Source of the DNA: Gemmatimonas sp. | Lineage (GTDB): Bacteria > Gemmatimonadota > Gemmatimonadetes > Longimicrobiales > Longimicrobiaceae | Assembly: GCA_009380025.1 (NCBI GenBank) | Contig: WHSP01000003.1 | Coordinates: forward strand, 1 to 64,000 | Direction of reading: 5' to 3' | Length of the DNA stretch: 64,000 bases | Part shown: in pieces, positions 54,533-63,324 of the stretch | Numbering within the stretch: the first letter of the stretch is position 1 | How the letters are laid out: each line of letters starts with the position of its first letter | The notes under the pieces: model-generated | Told to the model about the DNA's origin: nothing | Seen by the model: only the letters and a program-made list of their open reading frames with translations | Databases searched by the model: none | Position numbers and translations under genes: made by a program

Positions 54533-55786
54533 CTATGGAACCTCGACCCAGCGCCGAATCGCTAACGAAACGTTGTGCCCACCGAAGCCGAAGCTGTTCG
54601 ACAACGCCAGATCGACCTGGCGCTCCACCGCACCCTCGGTGGCATAGTCGAGGTCGCAATCGGGATCCGGCTCTGAATAGTTGATCGTTGGGGGGATAAT
54701 CCCATGTCGGCAAACGAGGGTGGTGATCACCGCCTCGACTCCACCCGCCGCACCCAGGGTATGGCCGGTCATCGACTTGGTCGAGCCGACGATCAGACTT
54801 CGGGCGTGCTCGCCAAAAGCTGTCTTGATCGCCGCAGTCTCATTCACGTCGTTCGCGGGGGTGGACGTTCCGTGGGCGTTGATATAGCGCACGTCCTCGG
54901 GCTTCGCATCGGCACTGCGAAGGGCCGCTTGCATCGCTCGAACGGCGCCTTCGCCACCGGTCGCCGGCGCCGTGATATGGTACGCGTCGGCCGTTTGTCC
55001 GAACCCGACGAGCTCCGCGATGACCGTCGCCCCCCGGCTTCTGGCATGCCCCAGCTCTTCCAGGACGAGCACCCCTGCCCCCTCGCCCATTACGAATCCG
55101 TCGCGGGTCGCATCGAACGGTCGACTCGCTGTCGCGGGGGAGTCGTTGCGCTCCGACAGCGCCTTCATCGCTGCGAACCCGGAGATCGTCATCGGAGTCA
55201 CCGTTGCCTCGGTTCCGCCTGAGATCATCACGTCGGCCTCACCCATCTGGATCGAACGATAGGCGGATCCGATGGCGTGAGCGCCCGAGGCACAGGCAGA
55301 CACCGTCGCGTAGTTGGGTCCCTTGGCTTCGTAGCGAATCGAGATCAACCCCGTCGCGATGTCGGCGATGAACATCGGCACGAAGAAGGGAGAAACCCGA
55401 CTCGGGCCCTTAGCCAAGAACCGACTGTGCTGCTCCTCGAAGGTGGCGATGCCGCCGATCCCACTGCCGACGATCACGCCGAACCTTTCCGGTTCCAGTG
55501 ACGACCGATCCTCCTCGAGTCCGGCCTCGTGCATCGCCTGGACCGCGGCGGCGATGCCCAGCTGCGCATATCGATCGGTACGCTTGACCTCCTTCCGCTC
55601 GATATACTCCCCCGGCTCGAAGCCCTTTACTTCGCCGGCGAACCGGACCGGGTATCCCGTGGGGTCGAACTGCTGGATCGTGTCGACTCCACTACAGCCT
55701 TCGAGGAGGGCCGACCACGACGAGCGGACATCCGTCCCCACAGCCGTCAACAGGCCCGTTCCGGTGATTACGACTCGCCGATTCAT
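54533..55786 (-). CDS. fabF: 3-oxoacyl-ACP synthase II FabF
   Basis: Elongating condensing enzyme of type II fatty-acid synthesis. The 417-residue product has 'RVVITGTGLLTAVGTDVRSS' at the start, the nucleophilic Cys in 'TVSACASGAHAIGSAYRSIQ', His in 'YINAHGTSTPANDVNETAAI' and in 'KSMTGHTLGAAGGVEAVITT', and a C-terminal 'SNSFGFGGHNVSLAIRR'. It follows acpP by 24 nt, the standard acpP-fabF order. Confidence 0.97.
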   Translation of the reverse strand: MNRRVVITGTGLLTAVGTDVRSSWSALLEGCSGVDTIQQFDPTGYPVRFAGEVKGFEPGEYIERKEVKRTDRYAQLGIAAAVQAMHEAGLEEDRSSLEPERFGVIVGSGIGGIATFEEQHSRFLAKGPSRVSPFFVPMFIADIATGLISIRYEAKGPNYATVSACASGAHAIGSAYRSIQMGEADVMISGGTEATVTPMTISGFAAMKALSERNDSPATASRPFDATRDGFVMGEGAGVLVLEELGHARSRGATVIAELVGFGQTADAYHITAPATGGEGAVRAMQAALRSADAKPEDVRYINAHGTSTPANDVNETAAIKTAFGEHARSLIVGSTKSMTGHTLGAAGGVEAVITTLVCRHGIIPPTINYSEPDPDCDLDYATEGAVERQVDLALSNSFGFGGHNVSLAIRRWVEVP

Positions 55787-55810
55787 CTGACGCTCCTCCG
55801 TCAGCCGTCG

Positions 55811-56047
55811 TCAGCTCTGCTGCTGCTTGATATACTCGATGGCATCGCCGACCGTCTGCATCTTCTCGGCGTCCTCGTCGGGTATCTCGATGCCGAACTC
55901 TTCCTCGAACGCCATCACCAGCTCCACCGTGTCGAGCGAATCCGCGCCCAGGTCCTCCACGAACGAGGCGTCCGGCGTAACTTTCTCGTCTTCGACGCCG
56001 AGTTCGGTGATGATGATGTCCTTGACTCTCGCCTCGATGTCCGCCAT
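55811..56047 (-). CDS. acpP: Acyl carrier protein
   Basis: A 78-residue ACP, the carrier for fatty-acid and lipid A acyl chains. The phosphopantetheine serine lies in '[20 protein letters not shown]', and helix III reads '[20 protein letters not shown]'. ATG 56047 with 'aaaggag' upstream is certain; the ORF track merges it with an unrelated upstream frame. Very acidic, as usual. Neighbours are fabG and fabF. Confidence 0.97.
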   Translation of the reverse strand: MADIEARVKDIIITELGVEDEKVTPDASFVEDLGADSLDTVELVMAFEEEFGIEIPDEDAEKMQTVGDAIEYIKQQQS

Positions 56048-56112
56048 CGCTGGCTCTCCTTTGGAAGTTCTGATAACAGGGGCGCGCCCCGGGCGCGCCG
56101 CGCGTGATACTA

Positions 56113-56847
56113 CTAGATGACCATGCCGCCGTCCACCACCAGCACCTGCCCCGTGATGTACGACGCCGCCGGTCCGGCGAGGAACCGGACGACGCCGGCG
56201 ATGTCCTCGGGCTGACCCAGGCGGCCGAGGGAGATCTGTTCGAGGAGGCCCTGACGGGCAGCCTCGGGAAGTTCGGCCGTCATGTCGGTCTCGATGTACC
56301 CGGGGGCAACCACGTTCACAAGGATTCCCCGTGATGCAAGCTCCCGCGCAACGGCCTTCGTCAGCCCCACCAGGCCGGCTTTCGACGCGGCGTAGTTCGC
56401 CTGGCCCTTGTTCCCCGTGAGTCCTACCACGCTGCTGATGTTGATGATCCTCCCGGATCGCCGCTTCATCATGCCGCGGGACACTGCACGAATCGTGTTG
56501 AATGCGCCCCTGAGGTTGGTGTCGATGACCGCGTCCCAATCTTCGTCCTTCATCCGCATCAGGAGGTTGTCTCGTGTGAGACCGGCGTTGTTGACGAGGA
56601 TATCAATGCCGCCCAGCTCCTCGCCGACTCTCTTGATCAACGGGTTGACCCGAGAGCTGTCTGCAACGTCCACGGCGTAACCGCGGTGACCATCGCCGGG
56701 CAGTGAGGTGGCGGCGGCTTGGGCACGACTCTCGTCCCGGGCCACGATCGCCACCCGTGCACCTCCCTCCGCCAGCGCCCGAGAGATCTCCAGCCCGATT
56801 CCGCGGCTGCCGCCCGTCACCAGGGCGGCCTGATCCCTGAGCTCCAC
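56113..56847 (-). CDS. fabG: 3-oxoacyl-ACP reductase FabG
   Basis: NADPH-dependent SDR reducing 3-ketoacyl-ACP. The 244 residues have the cofactor motif '[20 protein letters not shown]', '[20 protein letters not shown]' and the catalytic pair in '[20 protein letters not shown]', preceded by the Ser in '[14 protein letters not shown]'. It starts at GTG 56847, 1 nt after the fabD stop, and ends 65 nt before acpP. Confidence 0.97.
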   Translation of the reverse strand: MELRDQAALVTGGSRGIGLEISRALAEGGARVAIVARDESRAQAAATSLPGDGHRGYAVDVADSSRVNPLIKRVGEELGGIDILVNNAGLTRDNLLMRMKDEDWDAVIDTNLRGAFNTIRAVSRGMMKRRSGRIINISSVVGLTGNKGQANYAASKAGLVGLTKAVARELASRGILVNVVAPGYIETDMTAELPEAARQGLLEQISLGRLGQPEDIAGVVRFLAGPAASYITGQVLVVDGGMVI

Positions 56848-56848
56848 G

Positions 56849-57784
56849 CTACTCCACCTCCGCGATGTGCTTCTGCAGATCTCCGGCCGTGCCGAGAGCG
56901 ATGCCGGTGGCTTCGCGATCGATCCTTCGCAGCAGGCCGGCCAAGACGTTCCCGGGGCCTATCTCGACGAACGTTTCGACGCCCGCAGCTCGCATCGTCC
57001 GTATCGAGTCGGCCCATCGGACCGGCGAAACGAGCTGACGTAGCAGCAGATCGCGAGCGGTCTCGGCATCGGACACCGGCTCCGCCGTCACATTGGAAAT
57101 GATGGGGAAGGACGGGTCGCCGAATGGGAACTTGTCCAGCGTTTGGCGGAGACCGTCGAGGGCCGTTTCCATCAGCGGCGAATGGAAGGCACCGGAGACG
57201 TTGAGGGTGACCACCCGCCTCGCACCGGCAGAGCGAGCAAGCTCGGCGGCGCGCTCGACGGCCTTTACGTCTCCCGAAAGCACGAGCTGTCCCGGTGAAT
57301 TCAAGTTCGCAGCGACGACGACGCCGTCGGCGTTCGAGGAGGCTTCACGACAGAGCACCTCGGCCCGCGAATCCTCCAGGCCGAGCACCGCGGCCATCGT
57401 ACCCGGCCGAGCCAGGCCCGAGTCGTACATGAGCTCGCCCCGCCGCCGGACGATGCGTACCGCGTCGGGAAACGCCAGGGATCCGGCCGTAACGTAGACG
57501 CTGAACTCGCCGAGGGAGTGTCCGGCTCCCATGGCGACATCGAGGGTCCCGTTCTCGGCGAGTACCCGCCAAACGGCTACACTGTGAACGAGGATCGCGG
57601 GCTGCGCATTGACTGTGAGGGTCAACTCGCTCTCCGGACCTTCCCAACACAGGCGCGAGATTCCGATGCCCAAGGCCTCGTCCGCTTCATCGAACGTGTC
57701 GCGAGCGGCAGGAAACTGCTCCGCCAGATCACGACCCATGCCGACGAATTGCGAACCCTGCCCCGGGCAGAGCAGTCCGATCAC
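56849..57784 (-). CDS. fabD: Malonyl-CoA:ACP transacylase FabD
   Basis: Loads malonyl units on ACP. The 311-residue product has 'LLCPGQGSQFVGMGRDLAEQ', the nucleophilic Ser in 'GAGHSLGEFSVYVTAGSLAF', His in 'VSGAFHSPLMETALDGLRQT' and the C-terminal 'VEIGPGNVLAGLLRRI'. It starts with GTG 57784, overlapping the fabH stop. Confidence 0.96.
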   Translation of the reverse strand: MIGLLCPGQGSQFVGMGRDLAEQFPAARDTFDEADEALGIGISRLCWEGPESELTLTVNAQPAILVHSVAVWRVLAENGTLDVAMGAGHSLGEFSVYVTAGSLAFPDAVRIVRRRGELMYDSGLARPGTMAAVLGLEDSRAEVLCREASSNADGVVVAANLNSPGQLVLSGDVKAVERAAELARSAGARRVVTLNVSGAFHSPLMETALDGLRQTLDKFPFGDPSFPIISNVTAEPVSDAETARDLLLRQLVSPVRWADSIRTMRAAGVETFVEIGPGNVLAGLLRRIDREATGIALGTAGDLQKHIAEVE

Positions 57785-58776
57785 AGCCGAACCACGTTGG
57801 CGGCCCAGGTAAACCCCGCTCCAAAGGCAACCATCAGCACCACCGAGCCCTGTCCCAGGACGCCGCTCTCGCGGGCCTCGTCCAGGGCGACGGGCACGGA
57901 CGCCGAGCTCATGTTGCCATAGCGATCCACGTTGACGATCACCTTCTCCATCGGGATGCCCGCGTACTTCGCCGTGGCGTCGATGATCCTCATGTTCGCC
58001 TGGTGCGGAATCATGAAGTCGATGTCCTCCGACGTCATCGCGGCACGCCGCAACGCCTCGTCCGCCGCTTCACACATCGACCGGACAGCCGACCTGAACA
58101 CCTCGGGACCCGCCATCTTCACGAGGTGCGAACGTTCTTCCAGAACCGCGACATCCATCGGGATTCGTGCGCCTCCCGCCGGCCGGTAGAGCAGCTCGGC
58201 CAACGTTCCATCCGACTTCATGAAGGAAGAGAGGATGCCGCCCTCACCGGGATCGCTCCGTCGAACCACCGCGGCCCCGGCGCCGTCCCCGAAGAGCACG
58301 GACGTCCTACGGTCTCCCCAGTCGACGATTGAGCTCATCTTCTCGGTGCAGATCACTAGCACCGTCTCCGCCTGTTCCGCCACGATGTGGGCCTGCGCCA
58401 GGGAAAGCCCGTACAGGAAGCCGGAGCAAGCACTGGCGAAATCGTACGCTGCCGCGTTCCGGGTTCCGAGGATCGCCTGGATGTCACACGCCGTCGAAGG
58501 CAGGAGCCGATCGGGCGTGGCGGTTGAGACCAGGACCAGATCGATCTCGTCCCCGCTGACGTTCGCCTCGCACATCGCTCGCTTCGCCGCTTCCGCTCCC
58601 ATATCCGCGGCACTGACGTCCTCCGGAGCCAGCCTCCGCTCCCGGATCCCCGTTCGCGTGCGAATCCACTCATCGGAGGTTTCGACGATCGTCTCCATCT
58701 CCGCGTTCGTGACCACACGATCCGGGAGGTGTCGCCCGGTGCCCGCGATCCGTCCGCCCCTTTCAGCTACCCTCAT
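57781..58776 (-). CDS. fabH: 3-oxoacyl-ACP synthase III FabH
   Basis: Initiating condensing enzyme. From ATG 58776 (ATGA with plsX) the product is 331 residues. Markers are 'RIAGTGRHLPDRVVTNAEME', nucleophile in 'YDFASACSGFLYGLSLAQAH', His in 'FMIPHQANMRIIDATAKYAG' and Asn in 'DRYGNMSSASVPVALDEARE'. The track's extension to 59109 is an out-of-family reading of plsX. Confidence 0.97.
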   Translation of the reverse strand: MRVAERGGRIAGTGRHLPDRVVTNAEMETIVETSDEWIRTRTGIRERRLAPEDVSAADMGAEAAKRAMCEANVSGDEIDLVLVSTATPDRLLPSTACDIQAILGTRNAAAYDFASACSGFLYGLSLAQAHIVAEQAETVLVICTEKMSSIVDWGDRRTSVLFGDGAGAAVVRRSDPGEGGILSSFMKSDGTLAELLYRPAGGARIPMDVAVLEERSHLVKMAGPEVFRSAVRSMCEAADEALRRAAMTSEDIDFMIPHQANMRIIDATAKYAGIPMEKVIVNVDRYGNMSSASVPVALDEARESGVLGQGSVVLMVAFGAGFTWAANVVRL

Positions 58777-59768
58777 GTGGCTCCTTGGGCGCCGTGCAGC
58801 TTGCCAATCCGATTCTGCATATGCGTCGTCATGTCCCGCTCGATCGCCTGTGCCGCCACCCGAATCGCGTTGGTGACTGCCTTCGGCGGCGATCCGCCGT
58901 GGCAGATAATCACCACCCCGTTCACCCCCAGCAGCGGCGCTCCCCCGTACTCGGTGTAGTCCAGGATGCGGAAGATTCGGCTCAGATCCAGCTCTACTTC
59001 GGCCTCCTCCACTTCCTTGCGGAGCAGATCCAGGATGAACCCCGTAACGGACTCGTAGAACTTCAGCAACACATTGCCAGCGAACCCGTCGGAGACCAGA
59101 ACATCGCACTTGTGGTCGATGATGTCACGACCTTCGATGTTGCCGACAAAGTTCAGCGTTGACTCCCTGAGCAACTGATAGGTCAGCAGGGTCTGTTCGT
59201 CCCCCTTCTCGGGCTCCTCCCCGATGTTGAGCAGCCCGATGCGGGGACGCTCGATTCCCATCAGATCCTGCGCATAGGTCGTCCCAAGATGTGCGAACTG
59301 GAGCCGCTGCTGCGGGCGCGTATCAATGTTCGCACCCGCGTCGATGAGGAGGGTATGGCCACGGCTTGTCGGAAGGATAGCGCCGACCGGGGGGCGGTCC
59401 ACTCCGGGCAATGGCCCCAGAATCACCAGCGAGCCGGCCATCACCGCGCCCGTCGAGCCGGCGCTGATGAACGCGTCGACCTCTCGCCGCTTGTGCAGGT
59501 TCAGGCCCACCACAATCGACGAGTCCGGCTTCCGACGGATCGCCTGCGCCGGCGACTCCCCCATCTCGATCCGCTGGGGGGCGTGAACGACTTCGATTCG
59601 ATCCCGCCCGATCCCCGGATAGCGGCCCAGCTCGGCGTCGATCCGCTCCCGATCCCCTACGACGACCAGCTGAAGGTCGTCTCCCATTGAACGGAGAGCC
59701 CCAATCGCGCCCTCCACCTCGATGGCGGGGGCGCGATCGGAGCCCATCGCATCCAGCGCGATCCGCAT
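58773..59768 (-). CDS. plsX: Phosphate acyltransferase PlsX
   Basis: Converts acyl-ACP to acyl-phosphate for phospholipid synthesis. From ATG 59768 the product is 331 residues with 'MRIALDAMGSDRAPAIEVEG', 'DAFISAGSTGAVMAGSLVIL', 'LIDAGANIDTRPQQRLQFAH' and 'CDVLVSDGFAGNVLLKFYES', all characteristic. It lies between rpmF and fabH, the widespread rpmF-plsX-fabH order. Confidence 0.97.
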   Translation of the reverse strand: MRIALDAMGSDRAPAIEVEGAIGALRSMGDDLQLVVVGDRERIDAELGRYPGIGRDRIEVVHAPQRIEMGESPAQAIRRKPDSSIVVGLNLHKRREVDAFISAGSTGAVMAGSLVILGPLPGVDRPPVGAILPTSRGHTLLIDAGANIDTRPQQRLQFAHLGTTYAQDLMGIERPRIGLLNIGEEPEKGDEQTLLTYQLLRESTLNFVGNIEGRDIIDHKCDVLVSDGFAGNVLLKFYESVTGFILDLLRKEVEEAEVELDLSRIFRILDYTEYGGAPLLGVNGVVIICHGGSPPKAVTNAIRVAAQAIERDMTTHMQNRIGKLHGAQGAT

Positions 59769-59782
59769 GGCAGCGGGCGCGC

Positions 59783-59965
59783 TTAGATCTCTTCGACTTC
59801 GAGCCTCTGCACGCCGCGGTAGTACCCGCACGTCGCACAGACACGATGAGGCACGTGAGGGTCGCCACAACGCGGGCAGTTGGTGATCGCCGGCATCTGC
59901 GCCTTCACGTGCGTGCGGCGCTTTCGCTGCCGCTGCTTCGATTGGCGCCTCTTCGGAACGGCCAT
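59783..59965 (-). CDS. rpmF: 50S ribosomal protein L32 (zinc form)
   Basis: A 60-residue protein with the family start 'MAVPKRRQSKQRQRKRR' and a zinc ribbon formed by 'CPRCGDPHVPHRVCATCGYY', so both CxxC pairs are intact (C+ form). It lies 14 nt before plsX and 19 nt after the DUF177 gene. Confidence 0.97.
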   Translation of the reverse strand: MAVPKRRQSKQRQRKRRTHVKAQMPAITNCPRCGDPHVPHRVCATCGYYRGVQRLEVEEI

Positions 59966-59984
59966 GTATCCTCTTCGCTGGAGG

Positions 59985-60494
59985 TCAGTCGAACTCGATG
60001 TCCTTTAGCGCGTCCCACGGGCTCGCCTCTGCCTCGAGAACGCATTCGCACGTCGTTCGGTTCCACTCCGCGCCACACTGCGGACACAGCCCGCGACACG
60101 ACTCCGAACACACGACGAAATCGGGAATCCTCAACATCAGCTCGTCCCGCAACGGCGGGACCAGGTCGAGTCGATCCCCCCGTTCGGGTAGCGGATACAC
60201 CTCTCCGCTCAACTCGAGCTCCTCTTCGCCCCTCAGAGGTTCGAAGAGCAAATCCACCGTGTCCCGGACCCGAACCCGGACCTCGGCGAGGCACCGACGA
60301 CACTCGCCAGCGAAGTCGGCCTCGATCTGGCCGCGCACCAGGACACCCTCGCCCACCATCCCGGCTTCGAGGTCGATCCGAACTGGACTGCGAAGGTCGA
60401 GCCCGGACGCATCCCACTGGAAAACGTGAGCGGGCAACTCCTGCCGCAGCTGGACCGGCGCGCGGGCGACGGCAGCCAAGCTGAGAATCGGCAT
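59985..60494 (-). CDS. DUF177 (YceD-type) protein
   Basis: Member of the family usually found upstream of rpmF and linked to 23S rRNA accumulation in plants and E. coli. From ATG 60494 the product is 169 residues (TTG 60515 is the track start). The conserved 'FAGECRRCLAEVRVRVRDTV' carries a CxxC, 'LDLVPPLRDELMLRIPDFVV' is the family core, and the C-terminus has 'CSESCRGLCPQCGAEWN' plus 'TCEC', a probable zinc site present in many homologues. Confidence 0.9.
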   Translation of the reverse strand: MPILSLAAVARAPVQLRQELPAHVFQWDASGLDLRSPVRIDLEAGMVGEGVLVRGQIEADFAGECRRCLAEVRVRVRDTVDLLFEPLRGEEELELSGEVYPLPERGDRLDLVPPLRDELMLRIPDFVVCSESCRGLCPQCGAEWNRTTCECVLEAEASPWDALKDIEFD

Positions 60495-60562
60495 AAACGT
60501 AGAAAATAGCCGCAATTCCGAGGGGTGTCAATCGCCACCCCTCTGCGAGATGCAGGGACCGT

Positions 60563-60931
60563 TCACCGGTCCTTCTTGGGCTCCGGCAGCAGAACGGACG
60601 CCAACCAGGCGACGAGGGTGATGATGATGGAGCCGAAGAAAGCGGGCTCGAAACCAGCGACGGCGAAGTTGATGCCAAAGAACTGGGAAACCTCGGAAAC
60701 GAGGAGGAGGAGGCCGGCGTTGATGACGAAGAGGAAGAGACCGAGGGTGAGGAAGATGAGCCCGCAAGCGAGGAAGGTGAGGATCGGTCGAACGATCGCG
60801 TTGATTGCACCGAGGATCAGGGCGACGGCAAAGAGAGGGACGAGACCGTCCTCGATCCGGATTCCGGGAACGAGTTGAACGGCCGCCCAGACGCCGGCGG
60901 CGGAGGCGATCCAGCGAAGGATGAAGGCCAT
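60563..60931 (-). CDS. Small four-helix membrane protein (PF04020-type, 'phage holin family 4')
   Basis: A 122-residue protein with four hydrophobic segments ('WIASAAGVWAAVQLVPGIRI', 'LFAVALILGAINAIVRPILT', 'GLIFLTLGLFLFVINAGLLL', 'FGSIIITLVAWLASVLLPEP'). 'NAIVRPILTFLACGLIFLTLG' is the hallmark of this widespread bacterial family. Despite its database label there is no phage context; it lies between ndk and the DUF177 gene. Function is unknown. Confidence 0.9.
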   Translation of the reverse strand: MAFILRWIASAAGVWAAVQLVPGIRIEDGLVPLFAVALILGAINAIVRPILTFLACGLIFLTLGLFLFVINAGLLLLVSEVSQFFGINFAVAGFEPAFFGSIIITLVAWLASVLLPEPKKDR

Positions 60932-60948
60932 GGAGAGGAAGGCCGGTG

Positions 60949-61365
60949 TTACGCCAGGAGGTCGGCCGCAGCAAAGAAGAAGGCGACCTCACGAGCTGCG
61001 TTCTCGTCCGAGTCGGAGGCGTGAATGGCGTTTCGGCCTTTGGATTCGGCGTAGAGCTTACGGATGGTGCCGTCCGCGGCCTCGGCCGGATCGGTCGCGC
61101 CGATGACCTCACGGAGCATGGCGACAGCGGAATCCCGTTCCAGAGCGATGGGGATGACGGGCCCCGACGTCATAAACTCGACCAGCTCGGAGTAGAAGGG
61201 TCGCCCACGGTGAACCGCGTAGAACACGCTCGCCTGCTCGGCCATGAGGCGGGTCATCCGCATGGCGAGGATACGAAAGCCCCTATCCTGGAGATGGGCG
61301 AGGATCTTTCCAGCGTAGCCGGACTCTACGGCGTCGGGCTTGATGATCGCAAGCGTTCGAGACAT
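60949..61365 (-). CDS. ndk: Nucleoside diphosphate kinase
   Basis: Equilibrates nucleoside triphosphates. From ATG 61365 the product is 138 residues with 'SRTLAIIKPDAVESGYAGKI', 'SGPVIPIALERDSAVAMLRE', and the catalytic His in 'GRNAIHASDSDENAAREVAF' (usual form NxxHGSD, here with Ala for Gly). The track's 61401 start adds 12 residues not seen in the family. It lies near sucCD, whose product uses NDPs. Confidence 0.96.
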   Translation of the reverse strand: MSRTLAIIKPDAVESGYAGKILAHLQDRGFRILAMRMTRLMAEQASVFYAVHRGRPFYSELVEFMTSGPVIPIALERDSAVAMLREVIGATDPAEAADGTIRKLYAESKGRNAIHASDSDENAAREVAFFFAAADLLA

Positions 61366-61485
61366 CGATCCATGGTCGAGAGAGAAAATGTTGCGGATCA
61401 CGGTCTTCGTGGACCGGGTTCCGGCAGGCGGAACGTTGTCGCCATCCGGGTGGCTTGCCGACCGGCTGACCAGCGACGACGGAAC

Positions 61486-62376
61486 CTACGTCGTAAACAG
61501 CTTTCTGAGGATGTCCGCTCGTGCGAGGAAGCCGGTGAGGCGACCCTCATGGACGACGGGCATGCGTTCCACGTCCTTGCCGATCATAGTAGAAACGACC
61601 TCGGAGAGCGATTGGTCCTCCGAGATGCACATGACCGAGCGAGACATGATCTCGCGAACGGGCACGTGGTAGAGGGCGCGGTCATCCGGTGTGGCCGCGC
61701 TCTCGCCCGCTCCTGCTCTGTTGATGGCGGGGAGGAGGTGCCGCAAGACATCTCGATCGGTGACGACACCGAGCACCTCTCTCTTCTCGCCGATCACGGG
61801 AACCGCTTTGAGCTGGTGGCGGCCCATCAGGTCGAGCACCTCGCGGACGGGGGTTTCCGGGTAAACCCGGTAGACCCGGGGGGTCATGACGTCCCGAACC
61901 GCAAGACGAGGTTGTACGGTAAGGGCACGAATCTCTGGAAGGGCGAGAATCTCGGCCGCGGAAGAGACAGCGAGCATGCGATCGACGAGATCGTCGTTGC
62001 GAAGGGTACTCGCGAGCGCCGCCACGATCTGGAGATAGTGACTCGATGCCTCCGGGGGCGCGAAGACGAGCACGACGACCTGTTCGGCGCCACCCTCCAC
62101 CCCCGGTTCGAGCTGCAGCGGTTTGGGCGACAGGCCGATGGCGACAACCAGCTGGTCGACTGCCTCGGTCCGGGAGTGGGGCAGGAGCACCTTATCGCCC
62201 ACGTGGACCACGTCTCGGACGCGCTCATCCGACGACAGCCGCTCGAGGAGCTCGGGCCTGGCAATCGCACCCGATTCAACCAGGCGCTGAACGAGCGCCA
62301 ACACGGCACCGCGTAACGTGTCGGAGCCGAGGGGGGAGACAACGTGCTCCGGACGAAGCACATCCAGCAAACGCAT
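61486..62376 (-). CDS. PTS EIIA (type 2/Ntr)-like domain fused to a CBS pair
   Basis: A 296-residue fusion from ATG 62376. Residues 1-150 resemble PTS fructose/nitrogen EIIA proteins: 'LLDVLRPEHVVSPLGSDTLR' and the phosphorylatable His in 'GDKVLLPHSRTEAVDQLVVA', followed by 'VVVLVFAPPEASSHYLQIVA'. Residues about 165-296 hold two CBS motifs ('VRDVMTPRVYRVYPETPVRE' and 'VREIMSRSVMCISEDQSLSE'), which usually bind adenine nucleotides. No HPr, EI or sugar EIIBC gene is in the window. A regulatory sensor role is inferred. It lies 75 nt after sucD. Confidence 0.88.
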   Translation of the reverse strand: MRLLDVLRPEHVVSPLGSDTLRGAVLALVQRLVESGAIARPELLERLSSDERVRDVVHVGDKVLLPHSRTEAVDQLVVAIGLSPKPLQLEPGVEGGAEQVVVLVFAPPEASSHYLQIVAALASTLRNDDLVDRMLAVSSAAEILALPEIRALTVQPRLAVRDVMTPRVYRVYPETPVREVLDLMGRHQLKAVPVIGEKREVLGVVTDRDVLRHLLPAINRAGAGESAATPDDRALYHVPVREIMSRSVMCISEDQSLSEVVSTMIGKDVERMPVVHEGRLTGFLARADILRKLFTT

Positions 62377-62451
62377 ACTACCTCGCTTTGCTCCCGAATG
62401 ACCCGAGCAGGACGACCTCGGCAAGACCGGCCGGCTGTTTCCAAAAGCAGT

Positions 62452-63324
62452 TCAGCCGAGCGCCTCCTGAATCAGTCCCACCACGTCGAGCGGTCGTTTC
62501 GCGACACCGATGCCATTGTCGTGGAACGCCTGGATCTTCTCCTCGGCCGTTCCGGACGAACCCGAGATGATCGCTCCCGCGTGTCCCATCCGGCGGCCTG
62601 GTGGTGCGGTCTGTCCGGCGATGAAGCCGACGACCGGCTTCGTCACGTTTTCCTGCACGAACCGGGCGGCATCCTGTTCGTCGGTCCCGCCGATTTCACC
62701 GATCACCACGATGGCCTGGGTCTCGGGATCCTCCTCGAAAGCTGTGAGACAGTCGATGAAGCTGGTGCCGTTGATCGGGTCGCCACCGATACCGACGCAC
62801 GTCGTCGTTCCGATGCCGGCACCCTGGAGTTTCGCCACGACTTCGTACGTCAGCGTTCCGGAGCGCGAGACAAGCCCGACGGGCCCCGGATCCGTGATGT
62901 TGCCAGGGATGATGCCGACCTTGGACTTCCCCGACGAGATGAGACCGGGGCAGTTCGGTCCGAGCAGCCGCGCTCCCTTCTCGTCGACGAAGGGGCGCAC
63001 CCGAGTCATGTCCAGCACCGGCACGCCCTCCGTGATGCAGACGATGAACTCAACCCCCGCGTCGGCCGCTTCGAACATTGCGTCGGCGGCGAAAGCAGGA
63101 GGCACGTAGATTACAGAGGTGTTCGCACCGCTCTGGAGTACCGCTTCTTCCACCGTGTCGAAAATAGGAACGCGGTTATCGAACTGCTGGCCTCCCTTGC
63201 CCGGGGTGACCCCGGCGACGACCTGGGTTCCGTATTCGATCATCTGTCGTGTATGAAACGAGCCGTCCCGCCCCGTGATTCCCTGGACGACGAGACGCGT
63301 CTCGCGATCCGCAAAGATGCTCAC
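62452..63324 (-). CDS. sucD: Succinyl-CoA synthetase alpha subunit
   Basis: TCA-cycle substrate-level phosphorylation. From GTG 63324 (GTGA overlap with sucC) the product is 290 residues: CoA-binding '[20 protein letters not shown]', '[20 protein letters not shown]', '[20 protein letters not shown]' and the phosphohistidine in '[20 protein letters not shown]'. The track's start at 63516 is inside sucC. Confidence 0.97.
   Translation of the reverse strand: MSIFADRETRLVVQGITGRDGSFHTRQMIEYGTQVVAGVTPGKGGQQFDNRVPIFDTVEEAVLQSGANTSVIYVPPAFAADAMFEAADAGVEFIVCITEGVPVLDMTRVRPFVDEKGARLLGPNCPGLISSGKSKVGIIPGNITDPGPVGLVSRSGTLTYEVVAKLQGAGIGTTTCVGIGGDPINGTSFIDCLTAFEEDPETQAIVVIGEIGGTDEQDAARFVQENVTKPVVGFIAGQTAPPGRRMGHAGAIISGSSGTAEEKIQAFHDNGIGVAKRPLDVVGLIQEALG

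Noticed and set aside
60563-60931. Phage holin as evidence of a prophage
   Set aside because: This family is widespread in bacterial chromosomes, and no phage gene is nearby.
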